From NCBI RefSeq assembly GCF_963576675.1, contig NC_088915.1, positions 90,033,501-90,097,500 of the forward strand: DNA of 64,000 bases. The letters are read 5' to 3'. This DNA is from Euphorbia lathyris. Lineage: Eukaryota > Streptophyta > Magnoliopsida > Malpighiales > Euphorbiaceae. The stretch's first letter is position 1. Each line of letters opens with the position of its first letter. This document shows positions 36,413 through 48,922 of this stretch, piece by piece. Made by a program: the position numbers and the translations under genes. Below the pieces are notes generated by a model. That model was not told where the DNA came from and did not search any database. It saw only the letters and a program-made list of their open reading frames with translations.

Positions 36413-37415
36413 CTACGATTTCTGACCCATTCGGTCGCCATTTAATTCAGTGGTCAAATACCCAACTTTCAAGCCAACTTTAGCGACAAAATAATTACCT
36501 CCGCAATTGTAACCCTCCTGTGAGAAAGCCTCAAAACCGGTGGAACGTTTTCCAGCAAAAGAAAATGCTTTGTTTGTAGCTGATATTTCATTGATTGTGT
36601 GCTTATAGGAACCAAACCACTTGGCCTCCATATACCCGTTTCTCCTCCACGACGGGACATGCAATTTCATCGATAATCTTACTTCACTGCACATTAATCT
36701 GACTATCTTCTTCAACTTCTCAGGCTTTCCAACGAATACTTTAGGGAAATAACTGAGTAATGTTGTGTAAGCTGTTGTAGGACGAGCAATTTCAAATTCC
36801 ATTGCTAAATTAACTTCAATAATAAATCGATTCCCATCAATATTCACATCTATATACTCATATTCTCCTGGCGGATGTTTCCCGAACTTCCCCCATCTTG
36901 ATTTGCAAAGACCTGTAACACATGAATATGTATAATATGAACCCCAAACATAGTGATGTATACACAAATTAGCTCTCAGAAATTGATACAGTTGATACTA
37001 ATCCGATACTTTTCACGACACTAACACGATAATTAGCAATGTAAATGTAAATGCAATTCTGAGAATTATGAGGGAAAAAAACTAACCAACATCAAAGCCA
37101 TGGTGGCGTAAATGAGACATCAATGTGCGTTTATTACAGCCTTGTTGGGAGGATTTTCCATCTATGATCTCATAAGCAAGTTGAATTATCCTCCGGAGTT
37201 CATCATCTTCGTCTTCATTACTAAGAAGATTGTGCAATTTATTGTTGTTTTCAGAGTTGGAGTAGTAATTTGGTGATTCTTCAATGTTAGATTCATTTTC
37301 TGGATCATGATTATTGACTCCTTCAATAAAAGAGTTGACTAGGTCGGAAAGATCGTCGGAATCTTCAGGAGAATAGTGCTCGCTGCCGCTGCCGCTGCCG
37401 CTACTGCTATCAAAG
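36413..37415 (-). pseudogene. DUF506 (PDDEXK_6) gene, two exons, 5' end lost
   Basis: The only host-type gene seen. On the minus strand exon 1 (37415 to 37087) encodes a Ser/Gly run, then EDSDDLSDLVNSFIEG, an Asn/Glu-rich stretch and GFDVG at a phase-1 junction. A GT...AG intron (37086-36913) leads to exon 2 (36912-36413) with LCKSRWGKF, EYEYIDVNIDGNRFIIEV, FEIARPT, FVGKPEKLKKIV, PSWRRNGYMEAKW and FSFAGKRSTGFEAF. These blocks define the plant DUF506 family, a PDDEXK-like fold of unknown function. The start codon and N-terminal part are missing because LINE sequence begins at about 37416, and I could not find them beyond the LINE's other end. The conserved part is otherwise open and correctly spliced, so the damage may be recent. 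Confidence 0.8.
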
Positions 37416-37445
37416 CCTCATACGGGAATCTCTAGATCGGAGGAG

Positions 37446-38259
37446 TTGATTATTGCTGCAGAGGTTTCTATTAATGATCCTATAGTGTTAGTGGATGGAT
37501 CTAAGGTGGAAGAATTAGTTTTAACTGGTCTGAAGGAAACCTTGATTTCTGCTCAAGCTGTGGAGGATTCTAAATGGGTGGATCTGGTGAATACTAATCG
37601 AGTTCGTACCGATAGTAATATCCTGCACTTTGTCCCACCGGCAGTTGTGGATGGGGTAAAGGTTATGAAATTTCACTTTAATGAACTCAAGGAAGAAATT
37701 GCTCGATGGCAATTTTGCAGTCGTAGGTTGTGTTTTAGGGCTACAACCTAAGTTTCATCAGATTGAAAGCTTTGTGATGAATCGATGGAAGAGCCTAGGT
37801 TTGCCTACTGTACACTTAGTCAAGGAGAATGTATTTCTCTTCAATTTTGGGTCTGTAGAGGACAAGATGACCGTGTTAGGTAATGTTCCTTTAACTTTCA
37901 ATGGTCATCCTTTGATGTTGAAATCCATGAAATTTGAGTTTCAAGAGTTGCGAAGTGCCCCTGTTTGGGTTCAATTTCCTTCCCTTCCATGGGAATTTTG
38001 GTCTGTTCCTATTTTGAGTAAAATTGCTAGTTTATTAGGAACCCCTGTGTACTGTGATCAGTTTACGGTGAATAAAACTCGCTTGGGATTTGCTCGTGTT
38101 CTTATTGAAATGGAGATTAATGGAGCTTTTCCTTCTTCAGTTTTCCTTGAAGACGAGTTTGGGGTTCGAATTGATCAGTCAGTGGTATATGAATGGAGGC
38201 CTGTGTGTTGTCAAAACTGTAATCAATTTGGGCACTTATCTACTCAATGTAGGAAATGA
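37446..38259 (+). pseudogene. LINE ORF1 (DUF4283 plus CCHC zinc knuckle)
   Basis: The frame is open upstream to about 37416 and shifts near 37700. LVLTGLKETLISAQ, then AVVGCVLG, MNRWKSLG, VFLFNFGSVEDKMTVL and WVQFPSLPWEFWS are the DUF4283 blocks of plant LINE ORF1. CCQNCNQFGHLSTQCRK is the CCHC knuckle near the end. The protein binds RNA in the retrotransposition particle. Stops follow at 38257 and again downstream before the endonuclease. A further open stretch, 38293-38520, is the linker. Confidence 0.75.
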
Positions 38260-38520
38260 GTCAAAGATGAAAAGGTTTAGAAGGCTAAAGCTGTGCCTAA
38301 GCCTGTGGTGGTTGTGGAGCAAAAAACTCCTGGTCCAATTCCTAATCAGAATTCGAAGGATTCGGATTGGATTTCGATTATTAAGGGGAAGAAGGTTAAA
38401 GGTGCTAGTCATATGAAGAAGGGCAGTAGTGTTTCAGGTTCTATTTTGTCTGCCTCTGGACCGTTATTTGGTATAATTGGGGATGGTTTGCCCAGGAAGA
38501 ATGTACCTCCTGACAAATGA

Positions 38521-39473
38521 TTGGTACATGGAATATTAGGGGTATGAATACCCTTGCTAAGCAACGGGAGGTGGCTTCTCTTATTGCTAAACAGCAAATT
38601 ATGGCCTTAGGTATTTTAGAGGTTAGAGTAAGGGGAGAAAATCATGAGAAAGTTTGGAAATGATTGGGTTTAAGTCAATAGAAATTTTTTATGAATGCTT
38701 CCACTCCTACAAATCGAATTTGGATTGTTTTTAATCCTACTCTTATATCTTTTAAGGTTGTGAGAATGGCAGATCAGTTTATCCATTGTGAAGTCTCTAT
38801 TGCAGGCTTATCTTTTCTTTGGGCTGTAGTTTATGGTTGTAATAAACAAACTGGTAGAAGTGTGTTGTGGGAGGATATTAAACAGTTATCTGCATTAGGT
38901 ATGCCATGGGTAGTACAAGGTGATTTCAATGATATTCTATCTTCTACAGATAAAATTGGGGGCTGTGGTTTTGACAGTATTGATAATGCTTTTGGGGTTG
39001 CCGTTGCAGAAGCACATTTGTTTCAATTGCGTCGTGTGGGTAGTGCGTTTACATGGACGAATAATCAACATGGGGATTCTCGTATTTGGTGCAAATTGGA
39101 TAGAGCTTTTGTTAATGAGAAATGGTTAGACGTGGTTGGAGACTCTGAAGCACGTGTCCTGCCACTAGGTATATCTGATCACTCTCCTCTTATGGTGTGG
39201 TGGAATGTTGAAGTTGTTAGGCCTAAGAATCCTTTGTTTAGATTCTATAATTTGTGGGTTCATCACCATGGTTATGCTCTTATTGTTAAAGATGCGTGGG
39301 AACAATCTATTCAAGGGAGTAAGATGTATCAAGTGTGGCAGAAATTAAAAATGCTAAAAGCTCGTTTGAAGTTGTTCCATAGGTCTGAATACTCTGATAT
39401 TTCAGAAAAGGTCAGGAATAAAAAATCTTTGGTAGAAGAGCTTCAAAAGCAATTGGCTTTGGAACCTTTAAAT
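38521..39473 (+). pseudogene. LINE APE-type endonuclease
   Basis: The domain begins at TWNIRGMNTLAKQREV and continues through a region with stops to an open stretch from about 38691. Catalytic-type motifs are visible: ILEVRVRGE (the ILET-type Glu is kept), VVQGDFNDIL, WCKLDRAFVN and GISDHSPLMV. This enzyme nicks target DNA to start reverse transcription. The frame ends where the Copia LTR begins at 39474; the tail WAYGD is LTR sequence. Confidence 0.75.
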
Positions 39474-39791
39474 TGTTGGGCTTATGGAGACTAAAATATA
39501 TAGGCCCAACTGAAGCGATGGGTCCAACTGCAGCGATCCAACTCGCTGCTGAGTTGGACGGGGGTACGGGGGCGGTAGCCCCTGTTGGGCGATTAGGGTT
39601 TCAGACGGTTAGGGTTTCACGAGTATAAATGTAATCTCTTTCTCTGTAATCCGTATCTCATTCATTATAGTAAATATCCTGGCTTGGTAGTTCCCCCAGA
39701 CGTAGTCATTCATATTGAGTGGCGAACTGGGTATTCAATTCGTGTGTGTTTGCTTATTTTTCGTTTATCGTAATTTCAATTATTCCTAACA
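39474..39791 (+). repeat. 5' LTR of the nested Copia
   Basis: 318 bp, TGTTGGGCTTATGG to TTCCTAACA. It holds sequence missing from the 3' LTR, including CACGAGTATAAATGT with a possible TATA element near 39622. Confidence 0.85.
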
Positions 39792-39793
39792 AC

Positions 39794-39805
39794 TGGTATC
39801 AGAGC
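39794..39805 (+). other. Primer binding site of the nested Copia
   Basis: TGGTATCAGAGC two bases after the LTR, complementary to the initiator tRNA-Met 3' end. Confidence 0.85.
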
Positions 39806-39818
39806 GAGGGTAATTACG

Positions 39819-41116
39819 ATGGGAGACGGAAAAACCCCTGTGGAGAAATTCGATGGTTCAGATTTCGGTTTCTGGAAGATGCAGATCGAGGATTACCTGT
39901 ACGGTAAAGATCTGTACCAGCCTCTGGGTGAGCAGCCGGAGGATATGTAAGATGAAGAGTGGAGGCTGTTGGACAGAAAGGCGATGAGCGTGATTCGTCT
40001 GTCGCTGTCCAGAAATGTGGTGCATCACACGGTGAAGGCAAAGACCACGAAGGAGATGTTGGAGATGTTGAGTTCGTTGTACGAGAAGCCTTCCGCGGCT
40101 AACAAAGTTCATCTGATGCGGCGACTGTTTAATCTGCAGATGACGGAGAATATAGCAGTGGCAACGCACCTGAATGATTTTAATATGACAATCACTCAAT
40201 TAAGTTCTGTAGATATTGATTTCGACGAAGAGGTATTAGCCCTAATTCTGTTATCTTCTTTACCAGAGAGTTGGAGCGGCACGGTTACTTCCCTAAGTGC
40301 TTCAGTAGGGAAAGAAAAACTTAGGTTTGATGATGTCAGAGACTTGATTATAAGCGAGGAGATTCGCAGAAAAGAGTCAGGTTCCACATCTGGATCAGCC
40401 TTGAATACAGAGAATCGGGGCAGGTCAGATCGCAGGTCAAAGCAGAATCGTGGCAGGTCTAAGTCCAAAGGGAGAGGGAAACCTGTGAAGGATAAGAGCC
40501 ACATCAAGTGCTGGAATTGTAATGAGAATGGTCATTACAAGAGTGAATGTAAGGCACCGCAGAGGGACAAGTCAGTGAATTTAGCCAGCGAGGATTTTGG
40601 TGATGCGTTGATTCTTAGTAATTCAACTGTAGAAACAGCAGTAGAAGCCCTGGTATTGAGTGTAAGAAGTCCTCTGGAGTCTTGGGTATTAGACTCAGGA
40701 GCTTCATTTCATTCATATAGTAGTGCAGATTTGATGGAAAACTATACCCCTGGGAAATTCGGAAAGGTTTATCTTGCTGACGATGAGCCTTTGGAGATTG
40801 TAGGGAAGGGAGATGTTTCGATCAAATCTCCGAATGGATCTGTGATAAAGCTGTCTGGAGTAAAGCATGTTCATGGCCTAAAGAGAAATCTGTTGTCAAT
40901 TGGGCAAATGGATGATGAAGGTTATTGTGTAATCTTTGCAGGTGGTGCTTGGAAAATGACCAAAGGAGCCATGGTGGTTGCCCGTGGTGAGAAGGTTGGA
41001 TCGTTGTACTTAACAGACAACGTTTTCAATAGCATTGATGTTGTGAGGGAGAATGTCAATGCAGATTTGTGGCACTGTCGTCTTGGTCACATGAGTGAAA
41101 AGGGGATGAAAGTGCT
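39819..41116 (+). pseudogene. Copia gag-protease (5' part of gag-pol)
   Basis: The ATG at 39819 opens a frame starting with a typical gag VEKFDGSDFGFWKMQIEDYL. A TAA at 39948 interrupts it, then the same frame is open from 39951 to the Athila insertion. Gag blocks (KVHLMRRLFNLQM, LLSSLPESWSG) are followed by an RG/SK-rich basic part, the zinc knuckle CWNCNENGHYKSEC, the protease site VLDSGASFHSY with intact DSG, and the start of the integrase zinc domain HCRLGHMSEKGMKVL. The single stop in gag is the only defect in this half. Confidence 0.85.
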
Positions 41117-42690
41117 TGTTAAGCCCAAAATATACCTAAAATATCATTAACATTTACATCATTTTTATTACAAATCTGTGTTGTTTTTATCTGCTTAGAT
41201 TACTTTTACTCTCCAATATCTTTCTTTCTTGCAAGGTACCTAAATATTTGGTAAAATCCAAATAGGAACGAAAAAGGATCTAAAACAGAAGAAAAACCCT
41301 ACAAAAGGAGTCAAAGACGACGTAAATCGAAAGCACCAAGTCGAGGACACAAACGAAAGCAAAGAAATGGAAAACTCACCGTGCCGCGACAGCGAATCCC
41401 CCACCCACGGCCGCGACACACGTGGTTCATATTTCCTCCCTTCGTCCAACGTTCAACTTAATGCTCCCCCATTCACGGCCGAGGATTCCTATCCTCGGTA
41501 AGTGCAGAAATTTTGCCAAATGCATTTAACACATGTTGAAATCCAAGAAACGCGTTCGTTCAAGTGGATAAAGACGTCCTTTCACAACGAACACGACTCT
41601 TAACCAACGGATACAATTTTTCACAAAGGATACATCACTTCAATCACAACCCTTCAACATCTATAAATAAAGAGTTGATGTTGAGAAAAAAGCAATGTAA
41701 TGTTATGTAATATAGATATAGAATCAGAGCGTAGAACTAATGTCTAAGTTCTAAGTAAAAAGAATTCGAGAGTTAGAAATTAGATTCTGTACAAAACAAG
41801 ATAAGGTACACATATTGTTTATAGTTTAATTACAACTCAGTAGCGTTTAGACATTGTTCCAGTTTTAGTTTGCATCATGGTAGTGGCCGATCAAATCCCT
41901 ATTACGAAGTTACAGCGAGAAGATTGAGTAGAGTGTTCGCCCCTGAGCCTGACAACCTCTAAGGAAACCCAAGGAAAGGACTGATCAGCCGTTCACTTGC
42001 ACGCCCTCGAAGAACTCGATGCTCCATGTTCTCTGTAAACTTGTATCAATTTATTGTTCATCTAATAAAGTCCGTTCTATTCGACAAATCGTTATGCAGC
42101 ACTTATGGTAACCAATCCAATATAAGTGAGGCTGGTGTTTTCATTAATACGTAGTTAAATTCAAAATCATTACTAGGAAACTTTGTTGAACACTTAGGCA
42201 AATTATCATCTCGAAAGAGTTTTAATTTGAGTAAGGGCAACTATCCCGAAAGGGTTTTGTCGCGTTCAAAGCCAATTAATTAGAGGTTCCGTCATTTATT
42301 TCATCATCATAATTGATACAAAGTTTAAGTTGTTTTCTTTGCTTAATGCAAATGAATACATTCATTATTTTTTTAAAAGTTCTAAATGTTCCTGTTTTGT
42401 AAAATTCATCCCTAAATCAGAAGATCTTTCTAACAATCGATTTATTCTAAATATAAAATCTTATTCCAGCATTTTCAAATACTCAAAGTCCTCAAACTCA
42501 ATTAAACAATTATTTTTTTTCCTAAATTCAATTAGACAAATTTCACTTTTCATTTACAATTAATAGTAAATCTAACAAGTTCGAAATTAATAAATTCAAA
42601 AATAAGTTTTTCGTTAAAAAATGTATCCCTATGGGATCGATATTTTTATTACTACAAGCGAAACCGTGCACTTGCGGAAATCGCTCAACA
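41117..42690 (+). repeat. 5' LTR of Athila
   Basis: 1574 bp, TGTTAAGCCCAAAATATACC to CGCTCAACA. U3 holds GGCCGCGACACACGTGG (from about 41410) and an imperfect hairpin GGCCGAGGAT/ATCCTCGGTA (41477-41500). The TATA box CTATAAATAA is at 41661-41670. Confidence 0.9.
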
Positions 42691-42696
42691 AGTTTT

Positions 42697-42713
42697 TGGC
42701 GCCGTTGCCGGGG
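42697..42713 (+). other. Primer binding site of Athila
   Basis: TGGCGCCGTTGCCGGGG six bases after the LTR end, the standard Athila PBS, usually assigned to tRNA-Asp. Confidence 0.9.
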
Positions 42714-42887
42714 ATACGCCAAAATTTTTGACAAAATTTTTTTATTTTTCGTATTTTATTTTCGAATCTCGGTATACACATTATTTTTTATACAACTTTT
42801 ATATTTTATTTATTTTCAGTTTATATAACATATTTGTTTTCAATTTTGTTTTGAAGGTAGTTTGGCTCGTGTAACAATTTCAAGTTC

Positions 42888-45098
42888 ATGCGCAGTTCGC
42901 GAAATTCGGGCACGCCACCAGACCTTTTTGATCCAGAAATTGAAAGAACACTTAAGAAAAAGAAGAAAAACAACAAAAACAAAGACAAAACACCTATAAA
43001 AACCAAAAAAATCCAGCCAGAAAATATGGCCGATCCACCGACACTTATGGATTATGCTAGGCCAGGAATGGCCGGTGTAACTAATAGTGTAGTTAGACCC
43101 CGTATAAACGCAAATCAATTTGAAATTAAGCCTGCTTTGCTTAATATGTTGCAAAACAACGTAACGTTTTATGGACTACCTAACGAAAACCCTAATGCAC
43201 ATTTGACAAATTTCTTAGAAATTTGTGATACTTTTAAAATTACTGATGTAACAGCCGAAGCAATCAAACTTCGCCTCTTTCCTTTCACTTTGAAGGATAA
43301 GGCAAAAATTTGGTTAACTTCTATGCCTACTGCAACATTTGAAACTTGGGACCAATTAGCCCAAGCGTTTTTATCAAAATATTTTCCTTTAGCAAAAACC
43401 GCAAGAGTCATCAAAGAATTGACATCTTTTACACAAAATGATAATGAAACTCTTTATGAAGCTTGGGAACGTTTTAAAGAACTTCAACGTTTATGCCCAC
43501 ACCACCAACTGCCAGATGCACTTTTAATGCAGACATTCTATAATGGATTAAATCCTACAACTAGAGGTTCATTAGATGCTATGTCTGGAGGGTTATTTAT
43601 GAAGAAGACGTCCGCCCAAGCAAGAGAACTTTTGGAGGAAATGGCAATCAACAGCAGTATGTGGCCCGCAGAGCGTGGACATATACCAACGGCGAAACCA
43701 TCATCCTCAGGTACATCATCGGTTAAAGGTATAATGAATCTTGATCCAGTTGCAATGTTACAAGCCCAATTTTCTGCCTTATCGCACAAAATTGATAGGT
43801 TTATGGCACCGTGCGATCCTAATGATCCGATCCAGACAGACATTGATTACGAAGGTATGAATGAGATAGAACAGGTAAATTTTGTCCAAGGACAAAACCG
43901 AACTACTAATCCTTATTTTAATACTTATAATCCTGGATGGAGAAATCATCCTAACTTTAATTGGAAAGATAGTAATAATAATAATAATGCAAATGCTAAT
44001 CAATATCGTGTAAATAATTATCAAAATCAAACAAGAGATACGATTAGCACTTTATCTTCAAAAATCGACAAATTTATAGATGCTATGAATGGAAAGGTAA
44101 GTAATCAAGACGATGGTTTTAAACGGATCGAAAGTAAATTCGATCAGCTTATCAAAAACCAATCATCTAGCATCCATAATTTGGAGGTTCAAATTGGACA
44201 ACTTGCTAAATTAATTCCATCCCACAAAGAGGGAAGTCTTCCCAGCCAAACGGAAGAAAATCCGAAAGAGCATGTTAAGGCTATCACTCTTCCCTCGGGG
44301 AAAAACTACTTAGGTCCGGAAATGCCCGGAAATTCAACTTTACCTGAAAATGATTTACCAAAATCCAAAGAAGATACATTAAAACAAAAAGATACACCAA
44401 TTGACTCTAATACGAAACCTTTTGTTCCAAAACCACCTTTCCCATACAGGGTCCGAAATAAGGACCATGATAAACAACTTTTATCATTTTTAGATAAACT
44501 TAAAAATTTGCATATAAATTTAACATTCATGGATGCAATTACGCAAATTCCTAACTATGGAAAATTCTTGAAAGATTTAATTTCAAAAAAGATTAGTTGG
44601 GAAGGAATTTCATCCATTTCACTTACTGAAGATTGTAGTTCGATAGTATCAAGCAAATTACCTACTAAACTCAAAGATCCCGGATGCTTTACCATTCCGT
44701 GTAAATTGGGAAATATGGAATTCCCAAGTTGTCTTTGTGATTTAGGAGCTAGTATAAACTTGATGCCATTGTCTATTTTTGAAAAATTAGGTTTAGAAGA
44801 AGACATCAAACGTACCAATATGGTTTTGCAATTAGCGGATCAATCCACTAAAAGACCATATGGTATAATTGAAGACGTTTTAGTAAAAGTTGACAAATTT
44901 ATTTTTCCTACTGATTTTGTTATCTTAGATTTTGCTTATGATGCTAATTGTCCGCTAATATTTGGTAGACCATTCATGAACACGGGACGTGCTCTAGTTG
45001 ATGTGTCGGAAGGAAAAGTAGTTTTACGAATAGGTGACGATAAGATCGAGTTCGATATGAATCAAGCAATGAAATATCCTCGCCTGTATGAAACTTGA
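42888..45098 (+). CDS. Athila gag-protease
   Basis: 736 residues. A Lys-rich start (residues 1-46) is followed by [14 protein letters not shown], a common Athila gag start, so Met47 could be the true initiator. The capsid-like part includes [37 protein letters not shown] and [18 protein letters not shown]. An Asn-rich part (residues 340-385) and a helical stretch follow; I see no CCHC knuckle. The protease is near the end: [20 protein letters not shown] with the catalytic Asp at about residue 618, and [18 protein letters not shown]. Pol starts in the +1 frame 11 bases before this stop, so pol needs frameshifting or re-initiation. No internal stop. Confidence 0.9.
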   Translation: MRSSRNSGTPPDLFDPEIERTLKKKKKNNKNKDKTPIKTKKIQPENMADPPTLMDYARPGMAGVTNSVVRPRINANQFEIKPALLNMLQNNVTFYGLPNENPNAHLTNFLEICDTFKITDVTAEAIKLRLFPFTLKDKAKIWLTSMPTATFETWDQLAQAFLSKYFPLAKTARVIKELTSFTQNDNETLYEAWERFKELQRLCPHHQLPDALLMQTFYNGLNPTTRGSLDAMSGGLFMKKTSAQARELLEEMAINSSMWPAERGHIPTAKPSSSGTSSVKGIMNLDPVAMLQAQFSALSHKIDRFMAPCDPNDPIQTDIDYEGMNEIEQVNFVQGQNRTTNPYFNTYNPGWRNHPNFNWKDSNNNNNANANQYRVNNYQNQTRDTISTLSSKIDKFIDAMNGKVSNQDDGFKRIESKFDQLIKNQSSSIHNLEVQIGQLAKLIPSHKEGSLPSQTEENPKEHVKAITLPSGKNYLGPEMPGNSTLPENDLPKSKEDTLKQKDTPIDSNTKPFVPKPPFPYRVRNKDHDKQLLSFLDKLKNLHINLTFMDAITQIPNYGKFLKDLISKKISWEGISSISLTEDCSSIVSSKLPTKLKDPGCFTIPCKLGNMEFPSCLCDLGASINLMPLSIFEKLGLEEDIKRTNMVLQLADQSTKRPYGIIEDVLVKVDKFIFPTDFVILDFAYDANCPLIFGRPFMNTGRALVDVSEGKVVLRIGDDKIEFDMNQAMKYPRLYET

Positions 45099-48000
45099 TT
45101 TAATTGAAGAATGTGTTAATGACATTGTTCAAAGAGAAGAAATAATAGAACCTATAATGGGTGAAGAATTAGAAGATAAGGACCCAGAGCCTTTGATTCG
45201 AGAAGATGGACCAGTTCCGCCTTCAGTAATAGTTCCACCTAAATTAGAACTTAAAGAATTACCAAACCATCTGAGATACACTTTCCTAGGCGGAAGTGAT
45301 ACTCTACCTATAATCATCTCTAACAAATTAACAGAAAATCAAGAAGAAAAATTGAAAGAAGTTGTTAGAAATAGAATAGGAAGTATGGGATGGCAAATTT
45401 CAGATTTAAAAGGAATTAATCCTAGTATCGTAATGCATAGGATTCACTTAGAAGAAGATAAGCCACCTAAAGCGGATAGACAAAGACGTTTAAATCCGAA
45501 CATGAAAGAAGTAGTCAAAAATGAGATTACTAAACTTTTAGACAATGGAATCATTTATCCTATTTCGGATAGTGAATGGGTTAGTCCAATCCATTGTGTA
45601 CCCAAAAAGGGAGGTATAACTATAGTAAGGAATGATGAAGGTGAATTAATACCTACGCGAACCACCACCGGTTGGAGGGTTTGTATAGATTATAGGAACC
45701 TAAATAAGGCAACTAGGAAAGATCATTTTCCTTTACCTTTCATCGATCAAATGATCGAAAGGATAGCCGGTCATGCATTTTATTGTTTTCTTGATGGCTA
45801 TTCCGGATTCTTTCAAATATATATTTACCCGGATGACCAAGATAAAACAACCTTCACATGTCCTTATGGAACATTTGCATATAGCAGAATGCCTTTTGGT
45901 CTATGTAATGCACCAGCAACTTTTCAACGTTGTATGACTGCAATTTTTAATGATTTCATCGAAGATATTATGGAAGTATTTATGGATGATTTTTCAGTTT
46001 ATGGAGATTCTTTTGATGCATGTTTAAAAAACTTAGATAAAGTTCTTTCTAGATGCGAAGAAACGAATTTAGTGTTAAATTGGGAAAAATGTCATTTCAT
46101 GGTTGACGAAGGAATTGTTTTAGGTCATAAAATATCTGAAAAAGGATTAGAAGTAGATAGAGCAAAAACTTCAGTAATAGAAAAATTACCCCCACCAACA
46201 ACTGTCAAGGGAGTAAGATCATTTCTAGGACATGCAGGTTTTTACAAACGATTTATAAAAAACTTTTCTGTGATTTCCAAACCACTTACTAATTTGCTTA
46301 TGAAGGATTCAACCTTCGATTTTAATGAAGATTGCATTAAAGCTTTCGAAACATTGAAAACAGCCTTAGTCAGTGCACCCATAATTGCTAAACCCGATTG
46401 GGATTTACCTTTTGAAATCATGTGTGATGCAAGTGACCTAGCTGTAGGATGTGTTTTAGGTCAAAGAAAGGATAAAAGATTACATGTTATTTATTATGCA
46501 AGTCACACATTGTCCGGTGCACAGTTAAATTACACAACAACAGAAAAAGAGATGTTAGCCGTAGTATTTGCATGTGATAAGTTTAGGTCATACTTGTTAG
46601 GATCTAAGGTTATTATTTATACAGATCACGCAGCTTTACGTTATCTGTTTGCTAAGAAAGATGCAAAACCGCATCTGATTAGATGGGTTTTGTTGTTACA
46701 AGAATTCGATATAGAAATTAAAGACAAAAAGGGAGTAGAAAACCTTGTCGCCGATCATCTATCGAGACTAGAAGATGAAAAAGGTCCTATAGGTGAAACT
46801 ATCGGTATACGAGATGATTTCCCCGATGAAAATCTCTATCAAGTAGAAAGTATCATATCACCATGGTATGCAGATTTTGCTAATTATCTTGCAACCGATA
46901 TTGTTCCGGAAGGATTATCTTCCCAACAAAGGAGGAAATTTTTCTTCGATATTAAACAGTATTTTTGGGAAGATCCCTTTCTGTTCAAATCATGTGGTGA
47001 CGGGATAATTAGGAGATGTATTGGAGAAAATGAATATGAATCTATAATAACGGAATGTCATTCCAGCTCATATGGAGGACATAATGGAGTTAATAAAACG
47101 GTAGCTAAAATATTGGAATGTGGTTTCTTTTGGCCTACGATGTTTAAAGACGTTGGTTCATTTATTACTCGTTGTGATAAATGCCAAAGAACGGGAAATT
47201 TAGGAAGGGAAGATGAGATGCCCCTCACAAACATATTGGAAGTTGAAATCTTCGACATGTGGGGAATTGATTTCATGGGACCTTTTCCGCCTTCCAATGG
47301 TAAAACTTACATATTAGTAGCCGTTGATTATGTCTCGAAGTGGGTTGAAGCAATTGCAACCCCTACGAATGATTCTAAAGTAGTTGTTAATTTTCTTGAC
47401 GATATATTTTGTAGATTTGGTTGTCCTAGATTCGTTGTTAGCGATGGCGATACCCATTTCATAAATCGAAATTTTGATATGCTTATGAAAAGGTATGGAG
47501 TACGCCACCGCATGTCAACGCCATACCATCCTCAATCGAATGGTCAGGCGGAGATCTCGAATAGAGAACTCAAATGGATTCTAGAGAAAACTGTTTCGTC
47601 ATCAAGAAAAGATTGGTCACAAAAACTCAATAATGCGCTATGGGCATACCGTACTGCATTTAAGTCACCAATAGGAATGACTCCATATCGTTTAGTGTAT
47701 GGAAAAGCATGTCATTTACCAGTAGAATTAGAACATAAAGCCTATTGGGCTATTAGAAAACTTAATTTTGATTTACAACAAGCAGGAAAGAAACGTTTGC
47801 TCAATTTAAATGAGTTAGATGAGTTACATCATCTTTCGTATGAAAATGCGAGGATTTATAAAGAAAAAGTGAAAAAATGGCACGATGCCAAGATCAAAGT
47901 CAAACACTTTAATGTTGGAGATAAGGTGCTGTTATTTAATTCACGGCTTCGTATATTTCCAGGAAAACTTAAGTCCAGATGGACCGGACCGTATTTAGTC

Positions 48001-48144
48001 GTCAAAACATTCGACTATGGTTCTTTAGAACTTGAGAAAACTAACGGCAATCGTTTCAAAGTTAATGGTAATAGATGTAAAATTTATTACGAAAATATTT
48101 CCGCAATAGGAACTAATTTCGTAACAAGATTTCCTGACATATAA
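45088..48144 (+). CDS. Athila pol: RT, RNase H, integrase
   Basis: 1018 residues, open throughout. The ATG at 45088 overlaps the gag end. RT blocks: [53 protein letters not shown] and the catalytic [10 protein letters not shown] near residue 300. RNase H from about residue 440: [26 protein letters not shown] and [10 protein letters not shown]. The integrase zinc domain lies near residues 655-690 (H, H, CDKCQ). The catalytic triad is D728 (GIDFMGPF), D786 (VSDGDTHF) and E822 ([10 protein letters not shown]), with the usual 35-residue second spacing. SDGD replaces the common SDGG or SDGN. The end (GPYLVVKTF) is a GPY/F-type module. It is expected to be enzymatically competent and could act in trans. 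Confidence 0.93.
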   Translation: MKLDLIEECVNDIVQREEIIEPIMGEELEDKDPEPLIREDGPVPPSVIVPPKLELKELPNHLRYTFLGGSDTLPIIISNKLTENQEEKLKEVVRNRIGSMGWQISDLKGINPSIVMHRIHLEEDKPPKADRQRRLNPNMKEVVKNEITKLLDNGIIYPISDSEWVSPIHCVPKKGGITIVRNDEGELIPTRTTTGWRVCIDYRNLNKATRKDHFPLPFIDQMIERIAGHAFYCFLDGYSGFFQIYIYPDDQDKTTFTCPYGTFAYSRMPFGLCNAPATFQRCMTAIFNDFIEDIMEVFMDDFSVYGDSFDACLKNLDKVLSRCEETNLVLNWEKCHFMVDEGIVLGHKISEKGLEVDRAKTSVIEKLPPPTTVKGVRSFLGHAGFYKRFIKNFSVISKPLTNLLMKDSTFDFNEDCIKAFETLKTALVSAPIIAKPDWDLPFEIMCDASDLAVGCVLGQRKDKRLHVIYYASHTLSGAQLNYTTTEKEMLAVVFACDKFRSYLLGSKVIIYTDHAALRYLFAKKDAKPHLIRWVLLLQEFDIEIKDKKGVENLVADHLSRLEDEKGPIGETIGIRDDFPDENLYQVESIISPWYADFANYLATDIVPEGLSSQQRRKFFFDIKQYFWEDPFLFKSCGDGIIRRCIGENEYESIITECHSSSYGGHNGVNKTVAKILECGFFWPTMFKDVGSFITRCDKCQRTGNLGREDEMPLTNILEVEIFDMWGIDFMGPFPPSNGKTYILVAVDYVSKWVEAIATPTNDSKVVVNFLDDIFCRFGCPRFVVSDGDTHFINRNFDMLMKRYGVRHRMSTPYHPQSNGQAEISNRELKWILEKTVSSSRKDWSQKLNNALWAYRTAFKSPIGMTPYRLVYGKACHLPVELEHKAYWAIRKLNFDLQQAGKKRLLNLNELDELHHLSYENARIYKEKVKKWHDAKIKVKHFNVGDKVLLFNSRLRIFPGKLKSRWTGPYLVVKTFDYGSLELEKTNGNRFKVNGNRCKIYYENISAIGTNFVTRFPDI

Positions 48145-48289
48145 ATCATTTCGTTTTTCTACACATAGTATTTATTTATTTTTTTTTTTTTATTTTATTT
48201 TGTTTTAGATTATATCATTTTATGTTAAAAATATATTCAAGTCATTATTTTTGATTAATTTTTAGGAATTTAATATGAATTAGAATAAA

Positions 48290-48640
48290 TTTTTTGATTC
48301 TCAGTTGAGAATTTGAAATTCTCAGTTGAGAATTCATATATTTAGAATTCTTAAGAAGATAAGGAATTTTCTGACCTTATAGAGAATTTAAAATTCTCAG
48401 TTGAGAATTTGGGTAAATCTGGTTAGCTAGGAAAATTTCTGGACTTACAGAGGATTTGGGATTCTCAGTTGAGAATTCTGACTTCAACAGATTTCAATTA
48501 GACAGGAAAAATTTCTGGACTTACCGAGGATAGGGATTCTCGGTCGAGGATCAGAGATTAGGGGTTTTTGACGCCTGATTTCCACAAGGAAATCAGCATG
48601 TCGCGACCGCGGGTCAGAATCCTCGGTCGCGACACGCTGA
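48290..48640. promoter_or_regulatory. Motif array upstream of the first ORF1-type gene
   Basis: Four copies of the 16-bp palindrome-like ATTCTCAGTTGAGAAT (48297-48312, 48318-48333, 48393-48408, 48461-48476) are followed by the CpG version ATTCTCGGTCGAGGAT (48535-48550) and CCTCGGTCGCGACACGC (48621-48637). The first form differs from the CpG form mainly as CG to CA or TG. The last form recurs upstream of the second ORF1-type gene and, in part, in the LTR U3. A TATA-like TTTTATAAATAGG follows at 48782-48794, about 130 bp before the ATG. A promoter role is inferred. Confidence 0.55.
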
Positions 48641-48922
48641 ATTTCCGCAGAAATCAGACCTGTGTCCTTTTTTTTTCCATCAGACACAACTCTTCAGAAA
48701 CGAAAAATTGAGTTTCTTCATTTTAAAGAGGTCTGATTTCATGCCTTTTCACTTAAAACAACAGCTCTTTTCATCCTAGGATTTTATAAATAGGTTCTAG
48801 AGGTTCAGTTTTCTGTCACATTCTTTTTTTCATCTCTGTCAGAACAATTCTCTGACTTTCTTCCAATTCATCTACCTAGAAATTAAGTTCAGAACCTTTC
48901 TTCCTTATTCATTCCAAACACC

